From Zymoseptoria tritici IPO323 (Eukaryota > Ascomycota > Dothideomycetes > Mycosphaerellales > Mycosphaerellaceae): DNA of 64,000 nt. The notes under the pieces are model-generated. The model did no database searches, had not been told where the DNA came from, and worked only from the letters and a program-made list of their open reading frames with translations. This document shows positions 34,634 through 45,890 of the stretch, piece by piece; position 1 is the first letter of the stretch; the number at the start of each line of letters is the position of its first letter. A program made the translations under genes and the position numbers. The DNA lies in the NCBI RefSeq assembly GCF_000219625.1, contig NC_018218.1:4836001-4900000 (forward strand), read 5' to 3'.

Positions 34634-35528
34634 TCACTCCAACACGAGAGGATCACTCGGAACGTCCACCACATTGAACGCAATGACCCCATATCGCTCC
34701 AGCAACTCCTTCATCTTTCGCAGATGAACACGACTCGAGTCCTTCAACTCCTGTTCCATCACCTTCAACTCCTTCATCGCCTTGTAGCCATCATCACCCT
34801 GTCTGGCGAGAGATTTCACCGCAAGATCCACAGCAGCCTGCAAAGCGTTCTCCAGTGGCGCGCCCAGGCCGTTGAGACTGTTCGTGATGACATCCATGTC
34901 CATCTCCTCCTTCGTGCGAGGTGACGACTTTGGCTTCTTGTTATTCTTGCGCCATTTGCCCCGCAATTTGCCCGGCACGATTGAAGCTTCCTGCTCTGCA
35001 GCTGTGACCAGATCGTCAGGTGAAGCTGAAACGAAGGAGATGGCCGAGTCAGTCTCCGTGTCGATGTCAGTGATGGCAGTGTCTCGTCCAAGTCCCTCAA
35101 AGCGAAGCTTCTTTGCCTTTCGCTCTTCGTCTTCCACGATCGGAGATCTGATGCGCGCGTTCTGGATTGCAGCAGTGCTCGGCAGTGATACTGCTTCATC
35201 GAAAGCTTTGAGCTGTCGCTCCAATGAGCTCACCTAGGAAATCATCAGTGACCGATATCGGAAAGCAAAAGATAGCAAGTGTAGTGTTGAAAAGACGTAC
35301 GGCATCGATCTGCTCCTCCTTATTCATTGGTCGATGTTTCTTCCTCTTCTTGACTGGTGACGGCTGCAGAGCCTCAAACACGTCCACCTGTGTCGCTCCG
35401 TTCGGATCTACATCGATGAGATCGCCGCCCTGATCCATGTCCTGGAGTGGTTCTGAAGTGATGCCAATAGGGGTGATCGGCTCGCTCATAAAGTCCTCCT
35501 TCTCGGTTGTTGAACCAGCTTGAATCAT
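34634..35528 (-). CDS. unknown protein, probably nuclear
   Basis: Exons 35301..35528 and 34634..35233 give 275 aa; the 67-nt intron has a GTACGT donor and CACTGAT..CCTAG end. The N-terminal third carries the basic cluster VKKRKKHR, which looks like a nuclear localisation signal. The middle is Lys/Arg-rich (KWRKNNKKPKSSPRTK). The C-terminal ~80 residues (ITNSLNGLGAPLENALQAAVDLAVKS ... MKELKVMEQELKDSS ... MKELLERYGV) are predicted helical or coiled-coil. I do not recognise a family. The stop of the downstream battenin gene is only 233 bases from this start. Confidence 0.72.
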
Positions 35529-35761
35529 GTTGGTCTGGCCGTCGTTCCGGTCGTTGTGTGTCGTTGCCGCGCGTCGTTTTCAGTGCGAAGTGAAGTTCAG
35601 TCGAGCTCGTGACTCAACAGAGCTCCGTCTGAACGAGCCACCCCGCGTGACATTTCAGCGCCACAGCTAAAGGCAGCAACAACGACGTTTGTGGCACGTT
35701 TGCAGTGTACTGTCGGGTGCGATTGACGTGTTCGAGACGGTCCTGATTTCCCTAGCCTCGA

Positions 35762-37210
35762 TCAAAGCTTCCGACACCAATTTCTGCCATGATGTACCTG
35801 CCAACTGCAAAGTGTAGTCTCCATGCCCGCACCTAGCAGTCCAGCCAAGAAGATGCCGGCGCTGTCGCTCACACTCACAGCGCCCAGAGAGAATTCACGG
35901 TCTTCTTCCGGAATATCCTCACGAATCGCGGCGAAGGTTGACACATAGACCAGGCCGCCGAGTAGTCCCTCCCAGAAGACGATGACGAAGACAAACCATA
36001 CGGTTGGGATGAACGGCCAGAGAGCGTGCAGAGTGAGGCCGGCAAGGTTCAGCACTTGCAGGAGGGTAGGCACGTAAAGACTCCGTATGCGAATGAATGG
36101 AAGGGATGACCTGGATATGAACACTCCGAGTTGATAGATGGCACCGTATGTCGGGTAGAATGCTCGCTGCAAGAGTCAGTTCTGAGGAAAGTATGATCCA
36201 TGATTTACGGATTAGGAACTCACGAAGTGTTCGAAAGGAGACTCGGCGATGGGAAACAGCAAAGTTGGTGCGACGCCTTGATTGATCGTGTACTCCGCGA
36301 GATACACAAGAAATAGAGGCAGCATGTATGGCACCACCAGCGATCTAGCACGCAGCAATTTGATGTTCAGATCTGCGAGCCGATGGCTAAGCCAGCTCTG
36401 CTGAGGATGTCTATTGGCATGAGATGCTGATTTGGTGACCGGATGACCGAGCAAGCCAGCAGCTTCTGGAGAGTCGCCTGTCGCAGTATCGCCTGGCTCG
36501 TCCTCATTGACCCGGAGGTATTCACCCTCCGTCCGTGAAGCTCGCAGTGGACCAAGTGGGAGCAAAACAAAGTAACTACCCAGCATGATGATAGGCAGAA
36601 TAGTGCTCGCGACCAGTGTGGCGTGCACGCTGAAACCAAACGTGGTTGTCGCAAGAGCATACAGACCAGCACCAAGCAGGCCTGCACCACCTGTGCCGCT
36701 GCCCTGAGAGGTCGTCAGTGTATTGTCAGCAACTCATTCCAAGAGGACGCTCACCCAGGCTGCCAAGCTGAACGGTCCATAATAGTGTGTCAGAGCCAGA
36801 AAGTTGATCTCTCCCGCGCCAGAGCTGATATTAGCCAGAACGATACCAGCGATCTTGCTAGAGATGCTGGCTGCATCTGTCGTGCTAGGCGACATCGCGA
36901 CCGCGAGCATACCGCATGTTGACAACGCCACGAAGATGACAACCCGCAAAGAGTACGGGACCAGATGGATGAAATAGGGAGTAACTAGTTTCGTGGCCAG
37001 TCCAGGGACGATGCAGGCGAGCAAGACAGTTGCCTTTGGTACGCTGGGACCGACGAGGTCCAAGGCTGCGGTGAGGATGATCACATAGAATATGTTGTTG
37101 ATCAACCCGAACAGCCAAAAGGCCACGAGCACGCGCGGGTTGGCGCCGTCAAACTTGGACAAGAGTCGCGAGAGATGCCGCCGCCATGTTGCCGATGGAG
37201 GTCCAGGCAT
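35762..37210 (-). CDS. BTN1: battenin, CLN3/Btn1 family membrane protein
   Basis: Exons 36755..37210, 36224..36703 and 35762..36166 give 446 aa. Signatures: [27 protein letters not shown] in the first helix, [40 protein letters not shown] at the second splice, and [15 protein letters not shown]. About 11-12 membrane helices are present. Family members lie in the vacuolar/lysosomal membrane and affect vacuolar pH, basic amino-acid balance and glycerophosphodiester export. Introns of 51 and 57 nt, both phase 0. Both joins fall within conserved blocks, so the model is firm. Confidence 0.95.
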
Positions 37211-37716
37211 CGGAAGTGAAGCAAGACGAGCTTTGCGGTAGCAGTCGACTCGATTGTGTATAACAGGCTACAATATATAAAGTGAGGTGAGGAACGAATC
37301 CAAGATCTGGTCAGACGAGCAGTGAGGTACAAAGATTCAGTACGACGCACGGGGAAACGGTAGTTCTACGCCGACAGGGCTTGCGGGAAGATCCCCGACA
37401 CAAATCCAAAACGGCAGGGTCGATCCAATCTCTGGAACACTTCGATCCACTCGTTGTCACTGGCTCACTGCTGCTTCTTCTTCTACGGCCCAACAACATC
37501 ACTTCACACATCGCCGAGAGCGGTCCTCGAGCCTTTTTGTCCCGACACGACCATTCATCAATTGACCTCCAAAGCCTCACTGCCATCCATGCCCTACTTC
37601 ACGGTTCAGCCATGAGCAGTTGGACTCGAGAAACCACTCACGCGATCGCATCGCGCTGGCGCTCGAGACGCCCAACCAACCAGAGCAGTACCGATACAGC
37701 TTGATCGCATCAAAGC
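37211..37716. other. divergent promoter region, BTN1 / RXT3
   Basis: 506 bases between the two start codons. No TATA box is obvious; no other feature. Confidence 0.4.
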
Positions 37717-40700
37717 ATGGATCGTCGGCCCTTTGATCGCCCACCAGAGCACCCGCTCGGACACCACGAATCCGTCCCTCCTTCCTCGAATCACCCATCG
37801 TCCTACCCACCTCCAACCGCTCAACCTCCAATTCAGATACCCTTTTCCGATCCATTTCAGACCAGCAGAGATCCCTTCTATCCAGGTGGACGTCGAGACA
37901 GCATTGGACTGTCGTCAAGAGCATGGCAACCTAGCGCGCAAGGTACGTTTTGCAGGGTGATACAGTTGTGATGGGGACAGTACCTGGAAGCCCCGAGCGC
38001 CACGGACGAACGATACACAGCCAGACCGGACATTCAGTGCTATTGTGACTCTTACTCTCGAGGCGGTCTAACTACCGATCGCGACGTGGCACGCCACATA
38101 GCACTGGTTCATGGCTCCGGGCTGGCTGAGTTTACGGATTCACGTCGGCATGACAGGATGCGCTGGCTGGCCTGTGCACGATTCACATGGAGGGCTTCGA
38201 ACGAATACCTTGTTGGTTAACTTCGAGCTCTCAGACCAGGCGCAGTCGCTATTGCAGCCTCTTATTGCGCAGAGAGAGTTCCTCCAATCAATGATGCGGA
38301 GACCATTCACAAGACCTGTTTCTCTGCAAGCGCTGTTCTGCGCCCAGTCCAGTATTCCGGCACTCTGGTGGACTGTGGATCTGTGGTGGCTAGCGCAGGA
38401 CCTCCCGATCCCCCCGCAACTCGACATGGATGACACCAAACTCAAAAAGCCATAAAGCTTCGAGAGAGCTCAGGAACCTAAAACGCTAACTACTTCTGCG
38501 CGCCAGGCCCGTCGACGCAACACCATCATCACCACCGTCAGTCGTCTCTCGACCAATCTCTCCAACACCCCCAGGGCTTTCCGCCGCCGCCGCCGAATGG
38601 CTTAGCTATGTCTGCACCGCACGACCACTCGCGACACCCGTCGATGGGTCACGCCGGCAGCCCACCGCAGTACCCCGGAGGTTCGCTCACCGTAATCTCT
38701 CTTCGCGGGTATCCCAGGCGCTGACCACAATCACCAGGCTCGTCCGAACAGCAATACCCTCCGCCTCCATCTTTTCCAGCACGAAACATGCCTCCCCCTT
38801 CTCCACCGCAAAACGCGCCTGCTGCAGGACACCACATGGGCACAGCGCCGCGTGGGCCGTCTACCACCTCGCCCTTCGCACGACCTCGCGATTTGTCTAG
38901 CCACCGACCGGGAATGTCCATCTCCGCTATCCTCGGAGGTGGTGAGGACCCGCGACCCAGTGGCTCGCCTCACAGCTCTGCTGCAGCGCCGGCATCCGCC
39001 TTTGGATCGATGCAGCCTCCTTCCCCTGGCAGAGCTCGAGCGTCTAGTATGCGCGAAGGTCATGGCCGAGGTATGAAGGATTATAGCCCGACAAGAGGAG
39101 GAGGGGGAATATTTGGAGATACAATGCGCATGTCGTCAGAACCGCGCCGGGATGGTCTTTTCGCCTCGCCGCAGTTTCGTCGCGAACCACAGCAGCATAG
39201 CTTCCGAGCGTTTCAGCCGCCGCCGCAGCAAGAAAGCGCGCATCACGCGAACGGCAATGGCGCGCCCGTGAGGCCTAACAGTCAGCCGGTGGATAGCGCG
39301 GGTTTTCGGCACATGCATGAGATGGCGCATCGCGAGGAGGGCCGTGCGAACATGTTTCGAAACTATGGCGAGCCTCCAGCGCCGCCTCGAAATGATGCGA
39401 TGTATCGGAACGATCGGCCGCCGGTTCAAAATGGGGTCACATCACACCCGCAAGATAGCAGGCCGGTCTTCAATAGTCCACCGGCGGATCGGGAGAATCT
39501 TGCACAACGAGACTATGCTCCAGGCCGGTATCAGCCTGGTGGATTCTCCACGCACATGCGCGAAGAGCCATCATCACTTTTCAGACCAGGCTACCCACCC
39601 ACATCACAGCCTACCGCGGAACAAGCTAGGGAATCCATCGAAGATCGCGCAGCGGACATGCGCCGCCAACTGTCACGCCAGTCTCCACCTCTGCCGGAAT
39701 ATGGACCTCACGAGAGGGGACGCAACGGCTTCGCAGAGAGGCCGATGACACTGGAAGAACATCAGCGCATGGAAATGATGCATCGCGAACAGCAGCATCG
39801 GAAAGAGAGCGACGGATCCGTACACCGAGCTGTACTCAATCTGAGTCCGGAGTTGAACCGAAGAGGTCGCAACTCACCGCTCCCACAGGCTGTTCAAGGA
39901 GCGCAGCCAAGGCATCTCGGACCGGGAGGCAATAATCCAGGGATCAAGACTGAGTTCGGCAGGATGTTCTCCGGTCTTGGCTCCGGCGCCGGGAGTTCTA
40001 CACCTGGTCCTGGACACCCAATGAACGGACATGCTACCCCGTCACGAGGAAGTCCGGCTAGACTTGTCGATTCAAGCGAGATGTCCAGGGGAGCGCCAAT
40101 CGAGATGGACGACAACAAAGGAACCACAAAGACAGCCTCAAGGGGTGGAAAGAGGAATGGAAGACGTGCTCGGGAAGAAGTGGACAGTGGCAGGAATACG
40201 CCAGATGCGCGAGGGAACAAGCGGTCCAAGACAATGCACACGGCACATCATCACCATCACCATGTGCATCCGCACCATCACCACCATCATCATACTGCGG
40301 AAGGCACCCCTCCTTCGTTTACAATCAGTCGAGCTCCGTCGAATCCTCTATCCCAGGCCAACCTTGCGGCAAGTCAGGCCCACCATCATCACCATCATCA
40401 CGCTCAAGCTGTTGGCCATCACCACCACCATGCACCTCGTGCACAACCTCCACCTCGCATGCCATCGACGACCGTCGTGAGTAAAAAGGTGCTAGAAGCG
40501 TGCGCCGGTAAGCCACGACGGCATTTGGGCTCGCAACTTTACACGACCGAAGTGTCTCTCGCACCTGCTGCTGAAACACCACTTGACGCCAAGATCAAGT
40601 TCAGCAGCAAGTCGAAGCCAATACCGGTCTTCGAGGGCAAGGAGAATTCGACATTCACCGTCCGCGTACCGCGATACTTCTTGGCTCCTAGCGAGGCGGG

Positions 40701-41232
40701 AAACTCCAGCCTGGAAGAGATATGCAAGCGGCGTCAGTTGTGGGGCACGGAAGTCTACACGGACGACTCTGACGTTGTGGCTGCTGCTATCCATTCAGGT
40801 TGGTTGAAGGGTGATTTCGGCGATTTAAATCACGACCTGCAGCAAGCGAGCGAGAACGGTCCAGAGCAAGACACCAGTGAAGCCACTCTCTTGACGTTGA
40901 CTGAACGTCCGTCGAAGCCGGTTCAAGTTCCGGAAGGCTTCGATGCGCACATTACCGTCCTCGTTCTGCCTCCTCTTGAGAAGTATGCGGCGACCAGTCA
41001 ACATCACATATGGTCTCGAGATTGGGCCAAGACTCACGATGGCATGTCATTCATGATCCACAGCATCGAATTTGTGGATGAGGGTGCTTCCAGTCGGTTT
41101 GCTGAGCGAGGTGCCGCCGCTCGAAAGAATCGCATCGCCATTGAGCAAGCAAGCAGAGAGGAGGCTGCGGCTGGTTTGCTCATGTTTGCGAATGGCGGCG
41201 GTGGTAACGGTTCTGTCAGGGTGGGTGCATGA
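37717..41232 (+). CDS. RXT3: Rxt3, subunit of the Rpd3L histone deacetylase complex
   Basis: Exons 37717..37942, 38507..38680 and 38738..41232 give 964 aa. Joins keep the frame and the Pro/Ser/His-rich composition. The Rxt3 domain lies at about residues 748-905 (DAKIKFSSKSKPIPVFEGKE, TFTVRVPRYFLAP, EICKRRQLWGTEVYTDDSD, VVAAAIHSGWLKGDF, ITVLVLPPLEKY). The remaining ~740 residues are disordered, rich in Pro, Arg and Gln, with two His-rich blocks (about 638-653 and 682-699) and a basic NLS-like GGKRNGRRAREE. The first intron is 564 nt, ten times the local norm. Rxt3 acts in the nucleus as part of the large Rpd3 co-repressor. The N-terminal two exons are inferred from splice signals (GCTAAC branch, CGCCAG acceptor). 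Confidence 0.88.
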
Positions 41233-41593
41233 GCAGAGGAGCAATCTCGGTTGTTCGGTATTCGAACCTCCAGGCTGTGACCGTCAATGTCTTTGATGCT
41301 GCATTCTTAGCGATGGTGTATCATATGTAGGATCTTTGAACTATGAGCTACGAGAAAACGACTGCATCTCTTCAATCCCACCAAGCAAATGCCTTCCATA
41401 ATATTCACTACTTTATTCACGTTCGAGACACGACCTAGCGTGAGATCGACGGCAGCCAATCGACCGAGTCAGCCAGCTCCAGCTTCCAGCGCTGACTACT
41501 CCCGACTGGCCGCCGCCCATGCACCACCATGGCATGAAGATTCCATGTCCAGATACGACTTGATTGAACTACATCCGCATCTCAATACAGATT
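41233..41593. other. RXT3-RRG9 intergenic region
   Basis: 361 bases between tandem plus-strand genes, holding a 3' UTR and a promoter. An ATG-initiated frame at 41389-41763 overlaps the next gene out of frame and is considered fortuitous. Confidence 0.4.
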
Positions 41594-43084
41594 ATGCATC
41601 GCTGCAGCTGCACCACAAAGGCGCTGGAAGCCTTCTGGAACGACTTTGCGGGTATCAGCATTCGACAGCGACCAGCGCAACAATTTTCCCGCCATCGACG
41701 AACCTTTGGCACGCGACCTGCCGTACGCCAACTTTCGAGCGTGACGGCGGCAGGTCCGGATGATGCTTTCGTTCCATTTGATTTGCAGTTGAGCGGAGGT
41801 CAGTCTGGAACTGGTATACACACGGATACACGGCCAAGGTCACAACCTGACAAAGTTGTGGAAGAGTCGAGTTTGGAGAGTGGTGAAAAGACAGACGAAG
41901 ATGGAAAGGCAGAATGGCATGCGGAGATCGAGCTTGCAGAGCCTATGGTTCAGGCGGAGCGAAGTGGCAGTCATGGGAAGATGGCATCGACAGGATCTAC
42001 TCGAACAGAAGAATCCTCAAATGCTGGTGCTACAGAGGGAAGATCAAGAGCAGAGACAAGAATGCTGCGCAAGCTGAAGAGAGTCAAAAATGGAAGCCAC
42101 AAGCAGAGCAAGCCCGGCAAGCTTCGAGATCAAGTGGAATCTGTGTTGAAGATGGTCGAGGGCCCGATGGGGTCGGAGGTCCTCAAGAGCCTCGTCGAGA
42201 CGAGCAAGAAGGAGACAGAGGCGAGCGTCGCTGCGAGAGCTAAGAAAGCTACGACGGCTCGAGATCCGAGGACGAAACGAACAACGGTCAACGGACAGCC
42301 ACAGAGATCAGGGATGCTGGTACAGCGACAACGCAAGGTTGAGGAGAAAGTCGGTACGGGCGAGACCAAGGCAGGAGAGGCAGGAGAGGAGCAGGGCGTG
42401 GAAGCGAAGAAGAGTCGAAGAGAGAGGACGAAAGAGCTGAATACCAAGGCCAGCTCATCACGTCAATCGCCGGCAGCCAAGCCTGCCAGAGAGCTACGCT
42501 CGAGGAGAAAAGAGCTGGAAACCAAGCCCAAGAAAAGGGATAACACAAAAGAAGCAATAGCGTCCGAAGACGCAGATGATACTCCACGCTCCAAACAAGA
42601 ACCCTGGGGCATCCAAAAGTCCGCTCTCGAACGCAAATTCGGCGAGACAGGCTGGCAACCACGCAAACGTCTCTCTCCCGACACTCTCGAAGGCATCCGC
42701 GCGCTACACGCCTCCAATCCATCAACATACAACATCGACATGCTCCGCGAACACTTCCAGATCAGCCCGGAAGCGATCCGTCGTGTTCTCAAGTCGAAAT
42801 GGAAGCCCAACGCGGAGGAGATTGAGAAGAGGATGAAGCGATGGGAGAAACGAGGAGTCAAGAAGTGGTCGGAGATGGCGGCTCAAGGGCAGAAGCCGCC
42901 GAAGAAGTGGCGCGAGATGGGAGTGCCGAATCCGAACCTGCAGAAGAGGGTGGCCTGGGAGGGTGAAGTTGTGGAGAAGAGTCAGGAGAAGGTCCCAATT
43001 CATGAGAAGGCGACTCGCTTGGCAAGAGGTCTCAAGAACAGGGAGCGGGCGGAGACTCCATCTCTCGCTGGTAGGATCTTGTAG
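41594..43084 (+). CDS. RRG9: Rrg9 (neugrin-like), mitochondrial genome maintenance protein
   Basis: A single exon of 496 aa from the ATG at 41594; the open frame continues upstream without an ATG. The N-terminus (MHRCSCTTKALEAFWNDFAG ... RQRPAQQFSRHRRTFGTRP) is basic and acid-free enough to be a mitochondrial presequence. The Rrg9/neugrin domain is at about 333-435: WGIQKSALERKFGETGWQP, RKRLSPDTLEGIRALHASNP, FQISPEAIRRVLKSKWKP and KRWEKRGVKKWSEMA. The ~250 residues between are charged and low in complexity. In yeast Rrg9 is needed for respiratory growth and mtDNA stability; neugrin acts on mitochondrial rRNA. The C-terminal domain makes the family call firm. Confidence 0.9.
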   Translation: MHRCSCTTKALEAFWNDFAGISIRQRPAQQFSRHRRTFGTRPAVRQLSSVTAAGPDDAFVPFDLQLSGGQSGTGIHTDTRPRSQPDKVVEESSLESGEKTDEDGKAEWHAEIELAEPMVQAERSGSHGKMASTGSTRTEESSNAGATEGRSRAETRMLRKLKRVKNGSHKQSKPGKLRDQVESVLKMVEGPMGSEVLKSLVETSKKETEASVAARAKKATTARDPRTKRTTVNGQPQRSGMLVQRQRKVEEKVGTGETKAGEAGEEQGVEAKKSRRERTKELNTKASSSRQSPAAKPARELRSRRKELETKPKKRDNTKEAIASEDADDTPRSKQEPWGIQKSALERKFGETGWQPRKRLSPDTLEGIRALHASNPSTYNIDMLREHFQISPEAIRRVLKSKWKPNAEEIEKRMKRWEKRGVKKWSEMAAQGQKPPKKWREMGVPNPNLQKRVAWEGEVVEKSQEKVPIHEKATRLARGLKNRERAETPSLAGRIL

Positions 43085-43289
43085 GTCTCGTACCGGCCGA
43101 GAATGAAGCATTTTCCACACAGCACGACCGCATCTACACTGCATCCTATAAGCTCGAGTGCAGCTGACTTCGCTCGACACTGTGGCAAGCGGGCTGATGA
43201 TCTAGCAGGACAGTCGCCACAGGAAGCCGTGTATGCTGATGAGACCGCTGCAAAGCAAAAGTCTCGACCTGATCTTGTTGAAGCTTCGA

Positions 43290-44255
43290 ATGACGATGCA
43301 CTCGACACCGCAATGCACGATCGCAATCCGACGAAGCATTCTCCGACCCTAGCGATGGATTTGACGACAAGATCTCCGAGAGTGAATGCGATCAAGACAA
43401 CTTCACCAAGCCGCCGATCAACAACAACAACGTATACAGATCCAAGCGCACCAAACAACCGCAAGCGGCAAAGAACGGCCCAAGCCTCCCGCACAATGGA
43501 GATGACATGGAACCCATCGACGGCAGTCACTTCCCTCATCACCCAAGAGATATCTACACAGCGTCAAGTACAACGTTACAAAGTACGAGGAAGATTTCAT
43601 CCATGCAGGCTTGTTGGAGCTGCTCACATACGCTTACGACAAAGCCCACGAGTACATCATAGGCTCCAGAAGAGGTGTCATTGCCACCATTCCCGACTGG
43701 CCGCCCAGCATATTTCGGCTATGAGAACCGCCTCACCAGATGCAATCAGTTACCTCGAAACACAACTTTCACTTCGCCAGCCTTGGTCGGTGCCAAATCT
43801 GGTCCACCTCCTCCCGAAGCTAGCGGTGCGTTGCATGTGAATGGCAATTACCTCATTCGATTGGACAGGGAGTGTCAGAGAAGCGCCTACGGACATGTTA
43901 GAAGCAGTACGTCGTCGCTACTTCGGAACTCGATTGCCAAGCAAACCAGCAAGCATGCCGACCCGGAGGACAGACGCCAGATTTTCGCTGGCAACGGAGC
44001 GTACAGATACGGGAAACTACCTGTACGATATTTGGGACAAGGCGCTTGAGATCGAAGAAGGCCAAGCGATTCCGAAGTATGGTCCAGCCGTGGGTACATT
44101 AAAACTCCTGTTGTCACAGAGTTCCTGTCACACGAACAATATCGCCATTGGCGGAGCTTGGCTAGTCGCCGAAGGGATCAAGATCGAGCTCTTTGTTGGC
44201 CAGAAAGGTGCTGAGAATGGTGATCATGTCGCCGTCTTTCCGCCAGTTCCATTGC
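43290..44255 (+). pseudogene. decayed gene with frame changes and an in-frame stop
   Basis: Protein-like text jumps between frames with no usable introns. One frame has DPSDGFDDKISESECDQ and PINNNNVYRSKRTKQP to about 43560. A second has KYNVTKYEEDFIHAGLLE, LLTYAYDKAHEYIIGSRRG and VIATIPDWPPSIF to about 43705. A third has MRTASPDAISYLETQLSLRQ and LVHLLPKLAVRCM, a TGA at 43838-43840, then MAITSFDWTGSVREAP, YLYDIWDKALEIEEGQ and AIGGAWLVAEGIKIELFVGQ. The pattern suits a gene broken by small indels and a stop. The family is not recognised. Sequencing error or a missed intron structure would be the alternative. Confidence 0.4.
44138..44247 (+). repeat. diverged duplicate segment, copy 1
   Basis: About 110 bases align with 45306..45405 at roughly 80% identity by eye, with one 3-nt insertion and one gap. 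Both copies encode AIG-x-AWLV-x-AE-x-I-x-IELFVGQ. Confidence 0.7.
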
Positions 44256-44448
44256 ATTGTTGGTCAGGGACAGTAGCAATTTCCGCGGTTCACTGCTACA
44301 CTGTCGGTCGACCTTTCACATGTCAATGCAGGCGTGTCCACGTCTTCAAATACTTCTTCAATCCCCGTTCTTTTCTCTCTTCCTCTCATTCCAATTCGGT
44401 CACCACCTCGAAGACTGCACATTCTACCACAACTCTACCACAACCACC

Positions 44449-45261
44449 ATGTCACGCCCGATGGCCATCCCTCCGAACCTCGCCAAAACGCAAGCACAGC
44501 ACTCACTGACATTCAAACTCCAACGCCGACTGGAAGCCGCCATCCGAGATGCGCGCAACATGAAGGCCGAAGCCCAAGTCGCCCAACTCGGTTGGGCTCA
44601 GGCCAGAGCAACCCAAGCGGCAGACCTGAAGGTCATGACAGAACAAGCCTCTACCATCAAGGGATTAGAGGCGGAGAACACCGCGGTGAAGGCTGTGCGT
44701 GATGCGCAAAAGTCGCACATCAAGCTACTCACACAAGCCAACATCGCCGGCATGTCTGTTCACAACGAAGACGAAGACGATGCGATTGGGCTTCAGGCAG
44801 GGGCGCGCAAGCAAGAGGCGAGTGTGAAGAGGGCCGAAGATGCGGCAGCTGATATGGAGAAGAAAGCGGCGGAGAGTTCAGAGGAGAGGAGCGAGGCCTT
44901 CAAGATGGCGAAAGCCAAGGTGAACGGCAAGTATAAGAATCTCGTCAAATCTGATATCCAAGCTAATACAAGTGATAGCTGCATGATGCGGTCAGGCAGC
45001 GGGAACTTCTACACCCACCACGTTCCCGAGAACATCCAGTGCGCTGTCGACCGCAACACGAGCGACTTTTTATCAAAGGAAGCGGCCGACGTACAGCGAT
45101 TCTTCTCCGGATTGGGCGAGCACATGACCGATATGGCCAAGAAGACACAAGGTCATACGCCGAAGGTCGATACGCAGAGGCTGGTCTTGCCAGGGTGCAT
45201 CGATGCAGAGGCGGCTGCCACGGCCGCTGTGCCAGCCGAGGTCGAAGCCAGCAAGAAGTGA
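44449..45261 (+). CDS. unknown coiled-coil protein
   Basis: A single open frame of 270 aa from the ATG at 44449, which has a good context (ACCACCATGT). Residues about 20-160 are rich in Ala, Glu, Lys and Gln with heptad-like spacing (LQRRLEAAIRDARNMKAEA, DLKVMTEQASTIKGLEAEN, KRAEDAAADMEKKAAE), so a long coiled coil is expected. The C-terminal part is less regular (VPENIQCAVDRNTSDFLSK). No signal peptide or membrane helix. I do not recognise a family. It lies between the two copies of a duplicated segment and may belong to a lineage-specific gene set. Confidence 0.6.
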   Translation: MSRPMAIPPNLAKTQAQHSLTFKLQRRLEAAIRDARNMKAEAQVAQLGWAQARATQAADLKVMTEQASTIKGLEAENTAVKAVRDAQKSHIKLLTQANIAGMSVHNEDEDDAIGLQAGARKQEASVKRAEDAAADMEKKAAESSEERSEAFKMAKAKVNGKYKNLVKSDIQANTSDSCMMRSGSGNFYTHHVPENIQCAVDRNTSDFLSKEAADVQRFFSGLGEHMTDMAKKTQGHTPKVDTQRLVLPGCIDAEAAATAAVPAEVEASKK

Positions 45262-45305
45262 TAAAGGACCTACTCTGAGGATCACTGAGGTCCCGAGTTT
45301 CTGCG

Positions 45306-45405
45306 AATCGCTATCGGTAAAGCTTGGCTGGTCGTAGCCGAAGAGATCAACATCGAGCTCTTTGTCGGCCAGAGATCGTGAACGCATCGACGTCTTCCCG
45401 CCAGT
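45306..45405 (+). repeat. diverged duplicate segment, copy 2
   Basis: Second copy of the segment at 44138..44247. Its frame ends in a TGA straight after VGQRS, so it is not part of an intact gene here. Confidence 0.7.
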
Positions 45406-45488
45406 CACCGACAGTCGCATTCCCCCACGACGACCACAGGACAGGAGAAACTCACGTCCAGAGACTACTTCGAGTAGCTCGAGGAATC

Positions 45489-45890
45489 ATGCCGACAAAC
45501 CGATCCAATCCGATCAACGAACCTAGGAGCATGAAGTGGGTGGACACGGTGCTGGAGCGACTACGCAATGGTCTCCAACGGAGTGGATGTGCTGCGACAT
45601 TCGCGAGGCTTAAGAACCTCGAGAAGAATATGACCAAGAACGACAGTGACTACCCGGTGCGATGGCGATTGTGGAACGGTGGCTCTGGCTGGAAAGTCCG
45701 CGAAGAGAACATGAAGATCATGCGCAGCAATGGCTTCGTTGCCACCGAGAACCCGGTCATCATCATCGTGTCGCTGTTCGACCACAACTACGACGAGGGC
45801 ATTCGGGCAGCTCTGCCACAGACTTTCTTCGACCTCGGAATAAAGGAGCTCGGCCTTGCGTATACGTTTCCATGCTGGCAGGCACGCTAA
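45489..45890 (+). CDS. small protein of unknown function
   Basis: An open frame of 133 aa from the ATG at 45489 to TAA. The sequence looks folded: SMKWVDTVLERLRNGLQRSG, WRLWNGGSGWKVREENMK, VIIIVSLFDHNYDEGIRAAL and FFDLGIKELGLAYTF. The frame stays open about 160 nt upstream without an ATG. No homologous family comes to mind. It follows copy 2 of the local duplication, so it could be a fragment of a larger decayed gene instead of a working one. Confidence 0.45.
   Translation: MPTNRSNPINEPRSMKWVDTVLERLRNGLQRSGCAATFARLKNLEKNMTKNDSDYPVRWRLWNGGSGWKVREENMKIMRSNGFVATENPVIIIVSLFDHNYDEGIRAALPQTFFDLGIKELGLAYTFPCWQAR

Noticed and set aside
34634..37210. Polycistronic unit of the three minus-strand genes 33524-37210
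   Set aside because: Spacing of more than 230 bases and unrelated products; normal separate fungal genes.
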